This document shows positions 43,023 through 51,607 of a stretch of DNA of 64,000 nt, one piece after another. Location: NCBI GenBank assembly GCA_965226435.1, contig CBDDCY010000007.1, positions 363,353-427,352 of the forward strand. Reading direction: 5' to 3'. The position numbers and the translations under genes are program-made. The notes under the pieces were generated by a model that saw only the letters and a program-made list of their open reading frames with translations, made no database searches and was not told the origin of the DNA. This DNA is from UBA6623 sp965226435 (lineage in GTDB: Bacteria; Acidobacteriota; Terriglobia; Bryobacterales; UBA6623). The number at the start of each line of letters is the position of its first letter. Position 1 is the first letter of the stretch.

Positions 43023-43382
43023 CTAACCGGCCTTCAGCTCACACCAAGCACGCACCACCGTTTCGATCTCGGAGCGCTGCCTTTCGACCTCCGACACATC
43101 CGCGAAATACATGTACTTCACAGTCCCGCCGCCGCCGACCAAGGTCGGATGGTTGCCCGGAATCTTCGCACCCTGGTGGAACATGAGATTGACCTTTTTC
43201 TTGGTATTGGGGTTGATGCTTGCGATGTTCCCTTTGTAGGTGAAGGTCGGGCTCTTCCATTTGACGCACTCTTCCACACGTTTATCTGAACCAAGCACGA
43301 TCTTGCGCACCCGCAGGATCGCATCTTTCAAGGGGTGATCAAAGCCCTGGAGCCACTGCTCCACCTCCAGGTTTCTAGGCAC
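43023..43382 (-). CDS. DUF1801 (YdhG-like) domain protein
   Basis: 119 residues. It matches the compact DUF1801 fold: LKDAILRVRKIVLGSDKRVE, ECVKWKSPTFTYKGNIASIN, and FHQGAKIPGNHPTLVGGG. This family is common, soluble and without a proven function; it often sits in operons with ArsR and SRPBCC genes, as here. It overlaps the preceding gene by eight bases, making it the last cistron of a tightly coupled four-gene operon. Confidence 0.85.
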   Translation of the reverse strand: MPRNLEVEQWLQGFDHPLKDAILRVRKIVLGSDKRVEECVKWKSPTFTYKGNIASINPNTKKKVNLMFHQGAKIPGNHPTLVGGGGTVKYMYFADVSEVERQRSEIETVVRAWCELKAG

Positions 43383-43806
43383 TCACCGCCTCCTTCGTTG
43401 GTTTGTGCCGCCAGACTCCGATAATCAACCCGGACGCAATGAGCGAAATCAGGTGCCCGCCCGTATCGATCGCGAGCAGCAACGGTTTGTCCTGCCAAGT
43501 CCATTTTCCCGAGTGCGCGGGGAGAACGATCAGAGCGGTCACCACCAGCCCCGAGCGAGCACCGGCGACCGCACCCTCTTCTCGCGACGCCTGCAGCACT
43601 ATCGCCACGCCGAGCGCCAGAAGAAAGTTAAAACACAGGCCAATGATCACTTTGTCGAGTTCGAACTCCCACTGCGGCGTGGTTCCGGTCAGCGCGGCCC
43701 AGTTCTCGCCGAACACGCTGTACCAGGCAACGCTAAGCGCCCAGTTTGCGGACGTCGCCGTTCCGACTGCTTCGTAGCTGATCGCGATCTTCCCCGCCGA
43801 ACTCAT
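43375..43806 (-). CDS. DUF1761-like membrane protein
   Basis: 143 residues with four hydrophobic segments. The segment SVAWYSVFGENWAALTGTTP is typical of DUF1761, where WYSxLFGxxW is conserved. The last helices are TGGHLISLIASGLIIGVW. Starts inside the stop of the SRPBCC gene (ATGA) and overlaps the DUF1801 gene by eight bases. Inner-membrane protein of unknown function. Confidence 0.7.
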   Translation of the reverse strand: MSSAGKIAISYEAVGTATSANWALSVAWYSVFGENWAALTGTTPQWEFELDKVIIGLCFNFLLALGVAIVLQASREEGAVAGARSGLVVTALIVLPAHSGKWTWQDKPLLLAIDTGGHLISLIASGLIIGVWRHKPTKEAVSA

Positions 43807-44252
43807 TGCTCACCTCCGATATGTCCGCCTGCCGTCTGGTCCCTCGCCCTTCCTCGCTCGGCAAGCTTCCCGAGGAACCACTTCCACCCTCGCCGATGAT
43901 CTTCGGCCGTCGAACTCGGGATGTTGCTGTGTACAAGATGCAAGCACGTTACACCTTCTCGCTCATCGAGATCAATCACTACTCGTGTGGCGCCGGGTGG
44001 CACTGCCGGTCCCCCTTCTTCCCAGCCGTAAGTGAACACAAGCCGAGTCGGCCGTTGGATCTCGAGGAAACGTCCGCTCATCACTGCTCCGTTTTCGTGA
44101 CGCCATCGTATCAACCCGCCGACAACCACCTCTGTTTGCGCCTCCACCGCCATCCATTCGCATAAAGACTCCGCGTCGGTCAGCAGCTCGAACACGATGT
44201 CCGCCGGAGCCTCGATTTCGATCTCCTGCTCGACCACGGTCGTTTTGGTCAT
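43803..44252 (-). CDS. SRPBCC-fold protein (AHSA1-like)
   Basis: 149 residues. START/Bet v 1-like fold: EIEIEAPADIVFELLTDAES in the first strand-helix, WMAVEAQTEVVVGGLIRWRH, RPTRLVFTYGWEEGG, and the C-terminal helix DHRRGWKWFLGKLAERGRA. Such proteins bind hydrophobic ligands and are repeatedly encoded with ArsR regulators. The four-base overlaps on both sides (ATGA at 43803-43806 and 44249-44252) indicate translational coupling. Confidence 0.88.
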   Translation of the reverse strand: MTKTTVVEQEIEIEAPADIVFELLTDAESLCEWMAVEAQTEVVVGGLIRWRHENGAVMSGRFLEIQRPTRLVFTYGWEEGGPAVPPGATRVVIDLDEREGVTCLHLVHSNIPSSTAEDHRRGWKWFLGKLAERGRARDQTAGGHIGGEQ

Positions 44253-44563
44253 TTCCGCGCCTTGCCTCTAGCACGAGACTCCGCCGCCGCTTTCAGCGCA
44301 AGCAGACTGTCCTTCCAGAAGCCGTCCAAGAACGTTCTGAGCTTGGTGAGTTCTTCGTGGTTGGCCCGGTACAAGCGGCGATTTGCGTCCGAGCGCACGG
44401 CAACGAGGTTCGCCTTGCGTAGGACGTGAAGGTGCCGGCTCGCGGTAGGTTGGCGCAGGCCGAGCACGCGGGAAAGCTCACCGACGGAATGCTCGCGTTT
44501 GCAGACAGCTCGAAAGATGGACGAGCGATCGGGGTGGGCCAGAGCCTGCAGCGTGCCATACAT
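44249..44563 (-). CDS. ArsR-family transcriptional regulator
   Basis: 104 residues from ATG 44563. Winged helix-turn-helix with LAHPDRSSIFRAV, REHSVGELSRVLGLRQPTAS (recognition helix region), RHLHVLRKANLVAVRSDANR and RLYRANHEELTKLR. No cysteine metal site, so it is the non-metal type usually linked to SRPBCC proteins. An upstream TTG at 44602 is rejected because that TTG is the first triplet of a -35 box. Probably autorepresses this operon through a dyad in the promoter. Confidence 0.88.
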   Translation of the reverse strand: MYGTLQALAHPDRSSIFRAVCKREHSVGELSRVLGLRQPTASRHLHVLRKANLVAVRSDANRRLYRANHEELTKLRTFLDGFWKDSLLALKAAAESRARGKARK

Positions 44564-44565
44564 TC

Positions 44566-44602
44566 CTTTTCTGGAATATTCAACTTCTGTAATATTTGTC
44601 AA
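44566..44602 (-). promoter_or_regulatory. promoter and candidate operator of the ArsR operon
   Basis: TTGACA at 44602-44597, then a 17-base spacer, then ATATTC/TATTCC at 44579-44573. A perfect dyad AATATT-N10-AATATT (44596-44575) covers the spacer and -10, and a second dyad ATTCC-N6-GGAAT overlaps the start. Transcription would begin within a few bases of the ATG, giving a leaderless or nearly leaderless mRNA. Confidence 0.45.
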
Positions 44603-44774
44603 GAATTCGAGTTCGAACTGAAGGTTGGCAAACCGCCCCTAAAACGATCGCTCCGTTTGCTCGGTAAGTCGCGTCCGTGCGGGCTTTTCGGCCAAAACGG
44701 GGGTGTCAACATAGGCGGACATGGTAGGATGTCCCCTTCGGCAAGAGTGCCGGTAGAGGAGTAACGTATCCAGG

Positions 44775-46109
44775 ATGGCTAACACGGAAAAGACCGGCGG
44801 TCTGACACCGATTCAGTGGCTGATTTGCGCCGTGGCCGCTCTGGGGTTCGCGTTCGACATCTATGAATTGCTGATGTTGCCGCTGATCGTGCGGCCGGCA
44901 TTGTTGGAGTTGGCGGACGTACGCCCGGGGACGCCGGAGTTCAACCAATGGATCGGGATGCTGTTCTTCGTGCCGGCAATCTTTGGGGGGGGCTTCGGGC
45001 TGCTGGGGGGGTATCTGACCGATCGGTTGGGGCGTCGGCGGGTTTTGGTTTGGAGCATTCTGCTGTATGCCTTTTCAGCCTGCGCGGCCGGATACGTGAC
45101 TTCGCCGGTTTGGCTGCTGGTGTTTCGGTGTACGACTTTCGTGGGAGTCAGCGTGGAGTTCGTCGCCGCGGTGGCGTGGTTGGCGGAGCTGTTCCCGAAC
45201 CCCAAGCAGCGCGAGGCCGTGCTGGGGTATACGCAAGCCTTCTCGTCGATCGGTGGGTTGATGGTGACCGGCGCGTATTACGTGGCGGTGACGTACGGCG
45301 ATTTGTTCCCGGCGATCCACGGGGCGCATGAAGCCTGGCGCTACACGCTGATCTCGGGGGTGATTCCGGCGATTCCGCTGATTATCATTCGACCGTTTCT
45401 GCCGGAGTCGCCCGCGTGGGCGGAGAAGAAGGCTGCCGGGACTCTGCGGAGGCCGAGCTTGGGCGAGCTGTTTCGGCCGGAGTTTCGTCGGACGACGCTG
45501 GTGACGACGGTGATGTTCGCGTGCAGCTACGGCGCGGCGTTCGGCGCGATTCAGCATATACCGCGGATTGTCCCCGGGTTGGCCGAGATGGCGGGCCTTG
45601 CGCGCACGGCGGTGCAGCAGACGGTGAGCGCGGTGCAGTTCTATCAGGAAATTGGTGGGTTGCTGGGACGGCTTGCGTTAGCCGTGCTGGCGGTGCGCAT
45701 TGTGGGACGGCGGCGATTGATTCGGATCTTCCAGACACCGGGACTGGTGATTGTCCCGATCGTGTTTTTCTACGCCTCGGTCAACAGTTTGGCCATGCTG
45801 AAATGGGGCATCTTACTGGTTGGGTTGCTGACGATAGCGCAGTTTAGTTTTTGGGGGAATTATCTGCCTCGCGTTTATCCCACGCACTTGCGGGGGACGG
45901 GGGAGAGTTTCGCGGCTAATATCGGGGGGCGGATGTTGGGGACGTCGGCGGCGCTGGTTACAACGACGCTGGCGAACTATATGCCCGGCGGGGCGGCTCC
46001 GGAAAGGCTGGCTTACGCAGCGGGCGCGGTTGGACTTGCGGTGTATGTGATTGGGTTTGGGGCAAGTTTCTTTCTTCCGGAGCCGGCGCGGGAAGAGTTG
46101 CCGGAGTAG
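44775..46109 (+). CDS. MFS transporter, metabolite:H+ symporter type
   Basis: 444 residues, twelve membrane helices. Loop 2-3 motif GGYLTDRLGRRRVLVWSILL matches the major-facilitator signature G-x3-D-x2-GRR. The first helix has FAFDIYELLMLPL, common in the sialate/aromatic-acid/organic-acid symporter groups, and the segment LAELFPNPKQREAVLGYTQA is typical of the sugar/metabolite porters. Substrate unknown. A GAGGAG ribosome-binding site lies about 15 bases upstream of the ATG. Divergent from the ArsR operon, and separated from the convergent nuoN by a repeat and a hairpin. Confidence 0.85.
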   Translation: MANTEKTGGLTPIQWLICAVAALGFAFDIYELLMLPLIVRPALLELADVRPGTPEFNQWIGMLFFVPAIFGGGFGLLGGYLTDRLGRRRVLVWSILLYAFSACAAGYVTSPVWLLVFRCTTFVGVSVEFVAAVAWLAELFPNPKQREAVLGYTQAFSSIGGLMVTGAYYVAVTYGDLFPAIHGAHEAWRYTLISGVIPAIPLIIIRPFLPESPAWAEKKAAGTLRRPSLGELFRPEFRRTTLVTTVMFACSYGAAFGAIQHIPRIVPGLAEMAGLARTAVQQTVSAVQFYQEIGGLLGRLALAVLAVRIVGRRRLIRIFQTPGLVIVPIVFFYASVNSLAMLKWGILLVGLLTIAQFSFWGNYLPRVYPTHLRGTGESFAANIGGRMLGTSAALVTTTLANYMPGGAAPERLAYAAGAVGLAVYVIGFGASFFLPEPAREELPE

Positions 46110-46118
46110 AGGCTTCGA

Positions 46119-46143
46119 CAGGGCCTGGAGACCTGCCCCACCG
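46119..46143 (+). repeat. palindromic intergenic repeat, copy 7 (shortened)
   Basis: GGGCCTGGAGACCTGCCCCA, core of the seven-member family, nine bases after the MFS stop in a convergent gap. Confidence 0.7.
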
Positions 46144-46262
46144 CTTGGCGCGGCTACTTGCGGAAATGCCGGGCGGGTTGGGAATTGTTGCCGGAATGCG
46201 GGTACGGGTTTCGGCCCGTCATTTTCCCGCGGTTGATCGGCTTCGTCTCACACCGCTCCCTT

Positions 46263-46293
46263 AGGAGCTGTGAAAAATGGGGACACAGCTCCT
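46263..46293. terminator. 10-bp hairpin in convergent gap
   Basis: AGGAGCTGTG and CACAGCTCCT form a perfect ten-pair stem around the loop AAAAATGGGGA. It sits 24 bases before the end of nuoN. There is no T-run on the plus side, so a terminator role is possible but not certain; the loop resembles the TGGGGAC ends of the element in mutM. Confidence 0.4.
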
Positions 46294-46316
46294 TGCGGTC
46301 GCGGCTCGGTTTGCTT

Positions 46317-47804
46317 CTATAGGAGAGCTGGCAGGATGGAGCCGGACGCTAGGCTGATGAAGGGCTCGGGGTAGAGGCCGATGCCGACGGTCAGAATGCC
46401 GGTGGCGATGAGCGCGAGCTTAACGCCGCGGCTGAGTACGAGCGTCGCGGGTTGGGGGCCGTCCTCGACCAAGAACATCACCTTGACGATGCGGAAGTAG
46501 TAATAAGCCGCCACGGCGACGTAGAGCGCGGCGAAGATGGCCAGCATGTACATCTCGGCTTCGAGCAGCGCCAGGAAGATGAAGTATTTGCCGTAGAACC
46601 CGGCCAGGGGCGGGATGCCGGCCAACGACAGCAAGAAGATCAACATCAGGACAGCGTAACCGGGGTGTCGCGAGACCAGGCCGGAGAGATCTTCGATCTC
46701 CTCGGCGGCTTCGTTCTCCCGGCGCATGGCGGTGATCAGCGCGAAAGCCCCGAAGTTCATCACCATATACGCCAGCAGATAAAGCGAAATCCCCTGCAAG
46801 CCGGTCTGGTTGAGCGCGACCAAGCCCAGCAAGATATAGCCGGCGTGCGAGATCGAACTATACGCCAGCAAGCGCTTGAGATTCGTCTGCGTGACGGCGG
46901 CCACGTTGCCCAGCGTCATCGTCGCCAGCGCCACCGCGCCGAGCAGCGGCACCCAGAGTTCATGCGCGTCGATGAAGGGGACTAGGAAGATCCGCAGGAG
47001 CAGGGCGAACGACGCTGCTTTCGATGCCACCGACAAGTGGGCGGTGACCGGCGTCGGAGCACCCTCGTAGGCATCCGGGGCCCACATGTGGAAGGGCACG
47101 GCGGAAATCTTGAATAGCAAACCGACCGAGGTCGTAACCAGCGCCAAGATCAGCATGGGATCCGTCGCTTCAGCGGCCGACCGCTCGGTGATCGCCGCGG
47201 CGATATTGCGCAACAAGGTCGAGCCGCTCATGCCGTAGAGAATCGAAAAGCCGTAAGCCAGCAAGCCGCTCGAAAAAGCCCCCAGGATCAGGTATTTGAT
47301 GGCCGCTTCGTTGGAGCGCTTTTCGTCGCGCAGAAAGCCGACCATCACGTAAAAACTCAGCGCCATCAGCTCCAGGCCGATGAAGAGCGTGACAAGTTCC
47401 ATCCCCTGCGCCAAAATTGCCATGCCCGCCTGTCCAAACAGCAGCAAGGCGTAGTATTCACCGCGATGCTCGCCCTCGTTCTCGAGGTAGCGGACTGAGA
47501 TGATGATCGCCAAAACCGTCGAGACGACGAAGAGACCGTTGAAGAAGACGGAAAACGGATCAATGACGATGGAGCCGCTGAGCGCGGAGCGCTCGATCAG
47601 ATTATTCGCCGTCAGGTCGGCGTGGTGCTGGTAAACGGCGAAGCCGACGAAGACCTGAGCGATCAAGGCCGTGACCGCGTTGAGCCAACGCATGCCGCGG
47701 TCGCGGATCAGAAAATCCGTGAGCAGAATGCCCAGCCCAAACAGGCAAAGCAGAATGACCGGCTTCAATACGAAGAAGTCGGTTTCCGTGAACGACAGAT
47801 TCAT
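46317..47804 (-). CDS. nuoN: NADH-quinone oxidoreductase subunit N
   Basis: 495 residues, 13-14 membrane helices. Proton-pumping antiporter-like subunit of complex I. Typical blocks: ELMALSFYVMVGFLRDEKRS with the key glutamate, ISAVPFHMWAPDAYEGAPTP, LLAYSSISHAGYILLGL, and LSLAGIPPLAGFYGKYFIF. The start overlaps the nuoM stop by four bases (47801-47804). Last gene of the operon. Confidence 0.95.
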   Translation of the reverse strand: MNLSFTETDFFVLKPVILLCLFGLGILLTDFLIRDRGMRWLNAVTALIAQVFVGFAVYQHHADLTANNLIERSALSGSIVIDPFSVFFNGLFVVSTVLAIIISVRYLENEGEHRGEYYALLLFGQAGMAILAQGMELVTLFIGLELMALSFYVMVGFLRDEKRSNEAAIKYLILGAFSSGLLAYGFSILYGMSGSTLLRNIAAAITERSAAEATDPMLILALVTTSVGLLFKISAVPFHMWAPDAYEGAPTPVTAHLSVASKAASFALLLRIFLVPFIDAHELWVPLLGAVALATMTLGNVAAVTQTNLKRLLAYSSISHAGYILLGLVALNQTGLQGISLYLLAYMVMNFGAFALITAMRRENEAAEEIEDLSGLVSRHPGYAVLMLIFLLSLAGIPPLAGFYGKYFIFLALLEAEMYMLAIFAALYVAVAAYYYFRIVKVMFLVEDGPQPATLVLSRGVKLALIATGILTVGIGLYPEPFISLASGSILPALL

Positions 47805-49378
47805 GGTTTTCCTACATCCGAGCCGGTCAGGCGAGCGACGGCGGTGCTCGCATCGAGCGGGTTCGGCAGCCCGTTTCTCGAGAAGTAGTCGGGGTCAACG
47901 CGCTCGACGACCTTGGCGACGGGCTTTTCGAGAATTTCAAAATACGGCTTGGGGTAAAGCCCGATCCAGAAGCACCACAGAACCAGCGGCAACGTCACGC
48001 AAATTTCGCGCCAGTTCATGTCGCTGAGGTCTTCGTTTTTGGGGTTGGTGATCGGCCCCAGCATCGTGCGCTGGAACAACCAGAGCAGGTAGGCGGCGCC
48101 GAGCACGATGCCGAGCACGGCGAACCCGGCCCAGTAGACATTCTTCTCGAAAACCCCGCGCAAGATCGTGAACTCGCCGATGAAGCCGTTCAGGCCGGGC
48201 ATTCCGGCCGAGGCCAGCATGGAAATGCAGAAAATCACCGTGTAGATCGGCATGCGGTTCGCCAGCCCGCCGTATTCGGAGATGGCGCGCGTGTGGCGGC
48301 GTTCGTAAACGATCCCGACGACCAAGAAGAGAAGAGGCGTCGAGATACCGTGATTGATGCCTTGGAGCAGCCCGCCGGCGATACCGTTGGGGTTGAGAGC
48401 GATCAGCCCCAGCGTGCAAAAGCCCAAGTGGCTGACCGAGGAATAAGCGACAAGCTTTTTCCAGTCTTTTTGCATCAGAGAGACCAAGGCCCCGTAGATG
48501 ATCGCGATGATCGACAACCAAGCGATGATTTCCACGGTCTGATCATCGGTCGCCGCGCCGGGGAAGAGCGGAATCGAGAAGCGCACCATGCCGTACAGCC
48601 CCATCTTCAGCAGAATGCCCGCCAGGATGACCGAACCCGCCGTGGGGGCCTCGGTATGGGCGTCAGGCAGCCAGGTATGAACGGGGAACATCGGCACCTT
48701 GATCGCGAAGGCGATGAAGAATCCCCAGAAAAGCCAAATCTGCATTTCCGGCGAGATGATCGTGACGTTCATTAAGTCATCGAGCGCGAAGCTGGCGAAA
48801 CCGAATTGCTCGATGTGCTTGTAGTAGAGCGCCAGCATCGACAGCAGCATCAGCACCGACCCCGCCAATGTATACAGGAAGAACTTGATCGCCGCGTAGA
48901 GCCGCCGTTCGCCGCCCCAAATGCCGATGATGAAATACATCGGCACGAGCATGATTTCCCAAAACACGTAGAACAAAAACACGTCCAACGCGAAAAACAC
49001 CGCCAGCATGGTCGCCTGCAACAGCAGGAACATGGCGTAGTATTCCTTGAGGCGCTCTTGAATCGCCGACCACGAGCACAGAATCGACAGGAAGCCGACG
49101 ACCGTCGTCAGCATCGCCAAAAGCAGGCTGATCCCGTCGAGCCCGAGCGAGTAGGAAACGCCGAGCGAGGGTATCCATTCGACCTTTTCGGTGAACTGGT
49201 ATTCGGCGACCGAGGTGTCAAACCAAAACACCAGCGGCAGCGAAACCAGGAAACCGAGGAAGCCGATGCTATTGGCGACCCAGCGGATGAGATTCTTATT
49301 CTCCTTGGGGAGAAGAAACAAGATGAACATGCCCACCAGCGGGGTGAGCCAAACAATGCTAAGGATGTGTTCTTTCAT
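47801..49378 (-). CDS. nuoM: NADH-quinone oxidoreductase subunit M
   Basis: 525 residues. Antiporter-like membrane subunit of complex I. Family blocks: VFWEIMLVPMYFIIGIWGGE, KVPMFPVHTWLPDAHTEAPT, GILLKMGLYGMVRFSIPLFP, KKLVAYSSVSHLGFCTLGLI and ASAGMPGLNGFIGEFTILRG. The glutamate in the first block and lysine in the second are the proton-channel residues known from the family. Starts 45 bases after nuoL. Confidence 0.95.
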   Translation of the reverse strand: MKEHILSIVWLTPLVGMFILFLLPKENKNLIRWVANSIGFLGFLVSLPLVFWFDTSVAEYQFTEKVEWIPSLGVSYSLGLDGISLLLAMLTTVVGFLSILCSWSAIQERLKEYYAMFLLLQATMLAVFFALDVFLFYVFWEIMLVPMYFIIGIWGGERRLYAAIKFFLYTLAGSVLMLLSMLALYYKHIEQFGFASFALDDLMNVTIISPEMQIWLFWGFFIAFAIKVPMFPVHTWLPDAHTEAPTAGSVILAGILLKMGLYGMVRFSIPLFPGAATDDQTVEIIAWLSIIAIIYGALVSLMQKDWKKLVAYSSVSHLGFCTLGLIALNPNGIAGGLLQGINHGISTPLLFLVVGIVYERRHTRAISEYGGLANRMPIYTVIFCISMLASAGMPGLNGFIGEFTILRGVFEKNVYWAGFAVLGIVLGAAYLLWLFQRTMLGPITNPKNEDLSDMNWREICVTLPLVLWCFWIGLYPKPYFEILEKPVAKVVERVDPDYFSRNGLPNPLDASTAVARLTGSDVGKP

Positions 49379-49423
49379 CGTCTTTGCCGATTCGTTAAAA
49401 ACGCGTCACGCTCGTTTCGGCGT

Positions 49424-51532
49424 CTACCCAAATACGTAATAACTCAACATCACAATCACGCCGAGCACGATGACGAAGGCGTAGTTCTGTACCAGGCCGG
49501 TCTGGAACATCCGCGTCGGGTAGCTCGCGAATTTCACTAGGAAGCCGGTCAGGCGCACCGCGCCGTCGACAATCCAGGTATCCCACCAAATGCTCAGCGT
49601 CGAGATCCGGCGCGTCAGCCAGGCGGCGCCGTTGACGCCGCCGTCGACCACGGCCAAATCGAAATCGCTCAACTTTTGTCCGCCGCCCTTGGCGAGGCCG
49701 TCGACAAACGCGGCGCCGTACACTTCGTCGACGTAGTATTTGTTCATTAAAACCGGGTGCGCGGGTCCGAGCATGCGCTGCATCGGGTCACCCTCGGTCT
49801 TGCGGTCGAAGGTCTTGCGGGCGAATAGAATGCCGCCCGCGGCCAGCCCGACCGAGCAGAACATCAGCAGCCACTCCATCGTCGTATCGTGGTGCTCGCC
49901 TTCCCCATGCACGGCCGTCTCCGCGGCGATCGAGGGCTCGAGCCAGTGTTCGAGGCTCGGCAACATATCGTGCACCGGGCCGAAAACCACCGGCGTGCCG
50001 ATCCAACCCGCCAAGACGCTGCCCGCAGCCAAGACGATCAACGGAATGGTCATCGTTCTTGGCGACTCGTGGACGTGGACGCCCGGCTCAACGCGAGACA
50101 CGCCGTGGAAGGTCATGTACATCAGCCGGAACATATAGAAAGCCGTCATGCCGGCGGTGATGAATCCCAGCATCCAAAGCCAGCGGAAATCGCCGGCGTG
50201 GGTTGAAAACGACTTCCAGAGAATCTCGTCTTTCGAGAAAAAGCCCGCCAGGCCGGGGATGCCGGCAATCGCGATCGCACCGATCCACATCGTGCGGTAG
50301 GTGATCGGGATCTTGTCCTTGAGCGCGCCCATTTTGCGCATATCCTGCTCGCCGCCGACGGCGTGAATCACCGAGCCCGAGCCCAAGAACAAAAGAGCCT
50401 TGAAGAAAGCGTGCGTGTAGAGATGGAAAATAGCGACCCAAAACGCGCCCACGCCGCAGGCGAGGAACATATAGCCGAGTTGGCTGACCGTCGAATAAGC
50501 CAACACGCGCTTGATGTCGTTTTGCACCAGGCCGATCGTGGCGGCGAAGATCGCCGTCAGCGCGCCGACGACGGCGACAATCAACATCGTCTTGGGAGCG
50601 AGCACGTAGATCTCGCTCGACCGCGCCACCATATAAACACCGGCCGTGACCATCGTGGCCGCGTGAATCAAGGCCGACACCGGCGTGGGCCCTTCCATCG
50701 CGTCCGGCAGCCAAACATAAAGCGGAAGCTGCGCCGATTTCCCCGTCGCTCCGATGAAGAAAAACAACGTGATCGCGCTCAGTACGCCGAAGCTCGCGGT
50801 CTCCGGCGTAAAGCCGCCGGCCTCAAGAGCCGGGCCGATCTCGGTGAATGTCAACGTTCCCAAGGTCGTGAACGTGAGCAGCATCCCCAAGATGAAGGCG
50901 GCATCGCCGATGCGGTTCACGAGAAACGCCTTCGTCGCCGCGTCGGTCGCCGACTTACGATGAAAATAGAAGCCGATCAACAAATAGCTGCACAAGCCGA
51001 CGCCTTCCCAACCGACAAACAACAGAACATAGTTGTTCGCCAGCACCAACGTCAGCATGAAGAAGATGAACAGATTCAAATACCCGAAGAAGCGATAGTA
51101 CCCGCCGTCGTGGGCCATGTAGCCGATCGAGTAGACGTGAATCAGAAAGCCGATGCCGGTGACGACGAGAATCATCACCGAGCTGAGCGGGTCGAGCAGA
51201 AAGCCCCAGTCGGCTGTGAAATCGGCGACCCCGCCCGCCGCGACGGCTGATTTCAGCCCCGCCAGCCAGGTGTAGACGACGACTTCGTGGCTGTGTCCCT
51301 CCACGCCTTGTAGCTGAATCACCGCGATCAGCGAAAACAAGAAAGCCACCAGCACGGTGCCGGGGCAAATCAGACTGACCAGTTTGTGGCCGGCCGACTC
51401 CTCATGGTGGCCGTGATCGTCATGCCCTTCGGCGTGCGCGAGTTGGGGATCAAGCCGACGCCCGAAAAGGAGCATCAACAAAGCCCCGACCAGCGGGAAG
51501 AGCGGAATCAGCCATATGTTGTCGAGAAACAT
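49424..51532 (-). CDS. nuoL: NADH-quinone oxidoreductase subunit L
   Basis: 702 residues, with the extra C-terminal lateral helix region that only NuoL has. A histidine-rich loop follows the first helix (AHAEGHDDHGHHEESAGHK), perhaps a metal-binding insertion. Channel motifs: FVGWEGVGLCSYLLIGFYFH, KSAQLPLYVWLPDAMEGPTP, KRVLAYSTVSQLGYMFLACG. Complete and in frame. Ends 45 bases before nuoM. Confidence 0.95.
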   Translation of the reverse strand: MFLDNIWLIPLFPLVGALLMLLFGRRLDPQLAHAEGHDDHGHHEESAGHKLVSLICPGTVLVAFLFSLIAVIQLQGVEGHSHEVVVYTWLAGLKSAVAAGGVADFTADWGFLLDPLSSVMILVVTGIGFLIHVYSIGYMAHDGGYYRFFGYLNLFIFFMLTLVLANNYVLLFVGWEGVGLCSYLLIGFYFHRKSATDAATKAFLVNRIGDAAFILGMLLTFTTLGTLTFTEIGPALEAGGFTPETASFGVLSAITLFFFIGATGKSAQLPLYVWLPDAMEGPTPVSALIHAATMVTAGVYMVARSSEIYVLAPKTMLIVAVVGALTAIFAATIGLVQNDIKRVLAYSTVSQLGYMFLACGVGAFWVAIFHLYTHAFFKALLFLGSGSVIHAVGGEQDMRKMGALKDKIPITYRTMWIGAIAIAGIPGLAGFFSKDEILWKSFSTHAGDFRWLWMLGFITAGMTAFYMFRLMYMTFHGVSRVEPGVHVHESPRTMTIPLIVLAAGSVLAGWIGTPVVFGPVHDMLPSLEHWLEPSIAAETAVHGEGEHHDTTMEWLLMFCSVGLAAGGILFARKTFDRKTEGDPMQRMLGPAHPVLMNKYYVDEVYGAAFVDGLAKGGGQKLSDFDLAVVDGGVNGAAWLTRRISTLSIWWDTWIVDGAVRLTGFLVKFASYPTRMFQTGLVQNYAFVIVLGVIVMLSYYVFG

Positions 51533-51607
51533 GAATTCGTTGAAACTGTTGCGCCTATTTCCGTTGATGCCGTCTTTCGAGCCGTTTACCGTAATCCATT
51601 GAGCCGA

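Noticed and set aside
45075..45557. Arg/His-rich minus-strand ORF inside the MFS transporter gene
   Set aside because: Composition is typical of antisense translation of a GC-rich membrane-protein gene; no start signal or family match.
50363..51250. Arg/His/Asp-rich plus-strand ORF opposite nuoL
   Set aside because: Shadow reading frame of a conserved gene; no ribosome-binding site.
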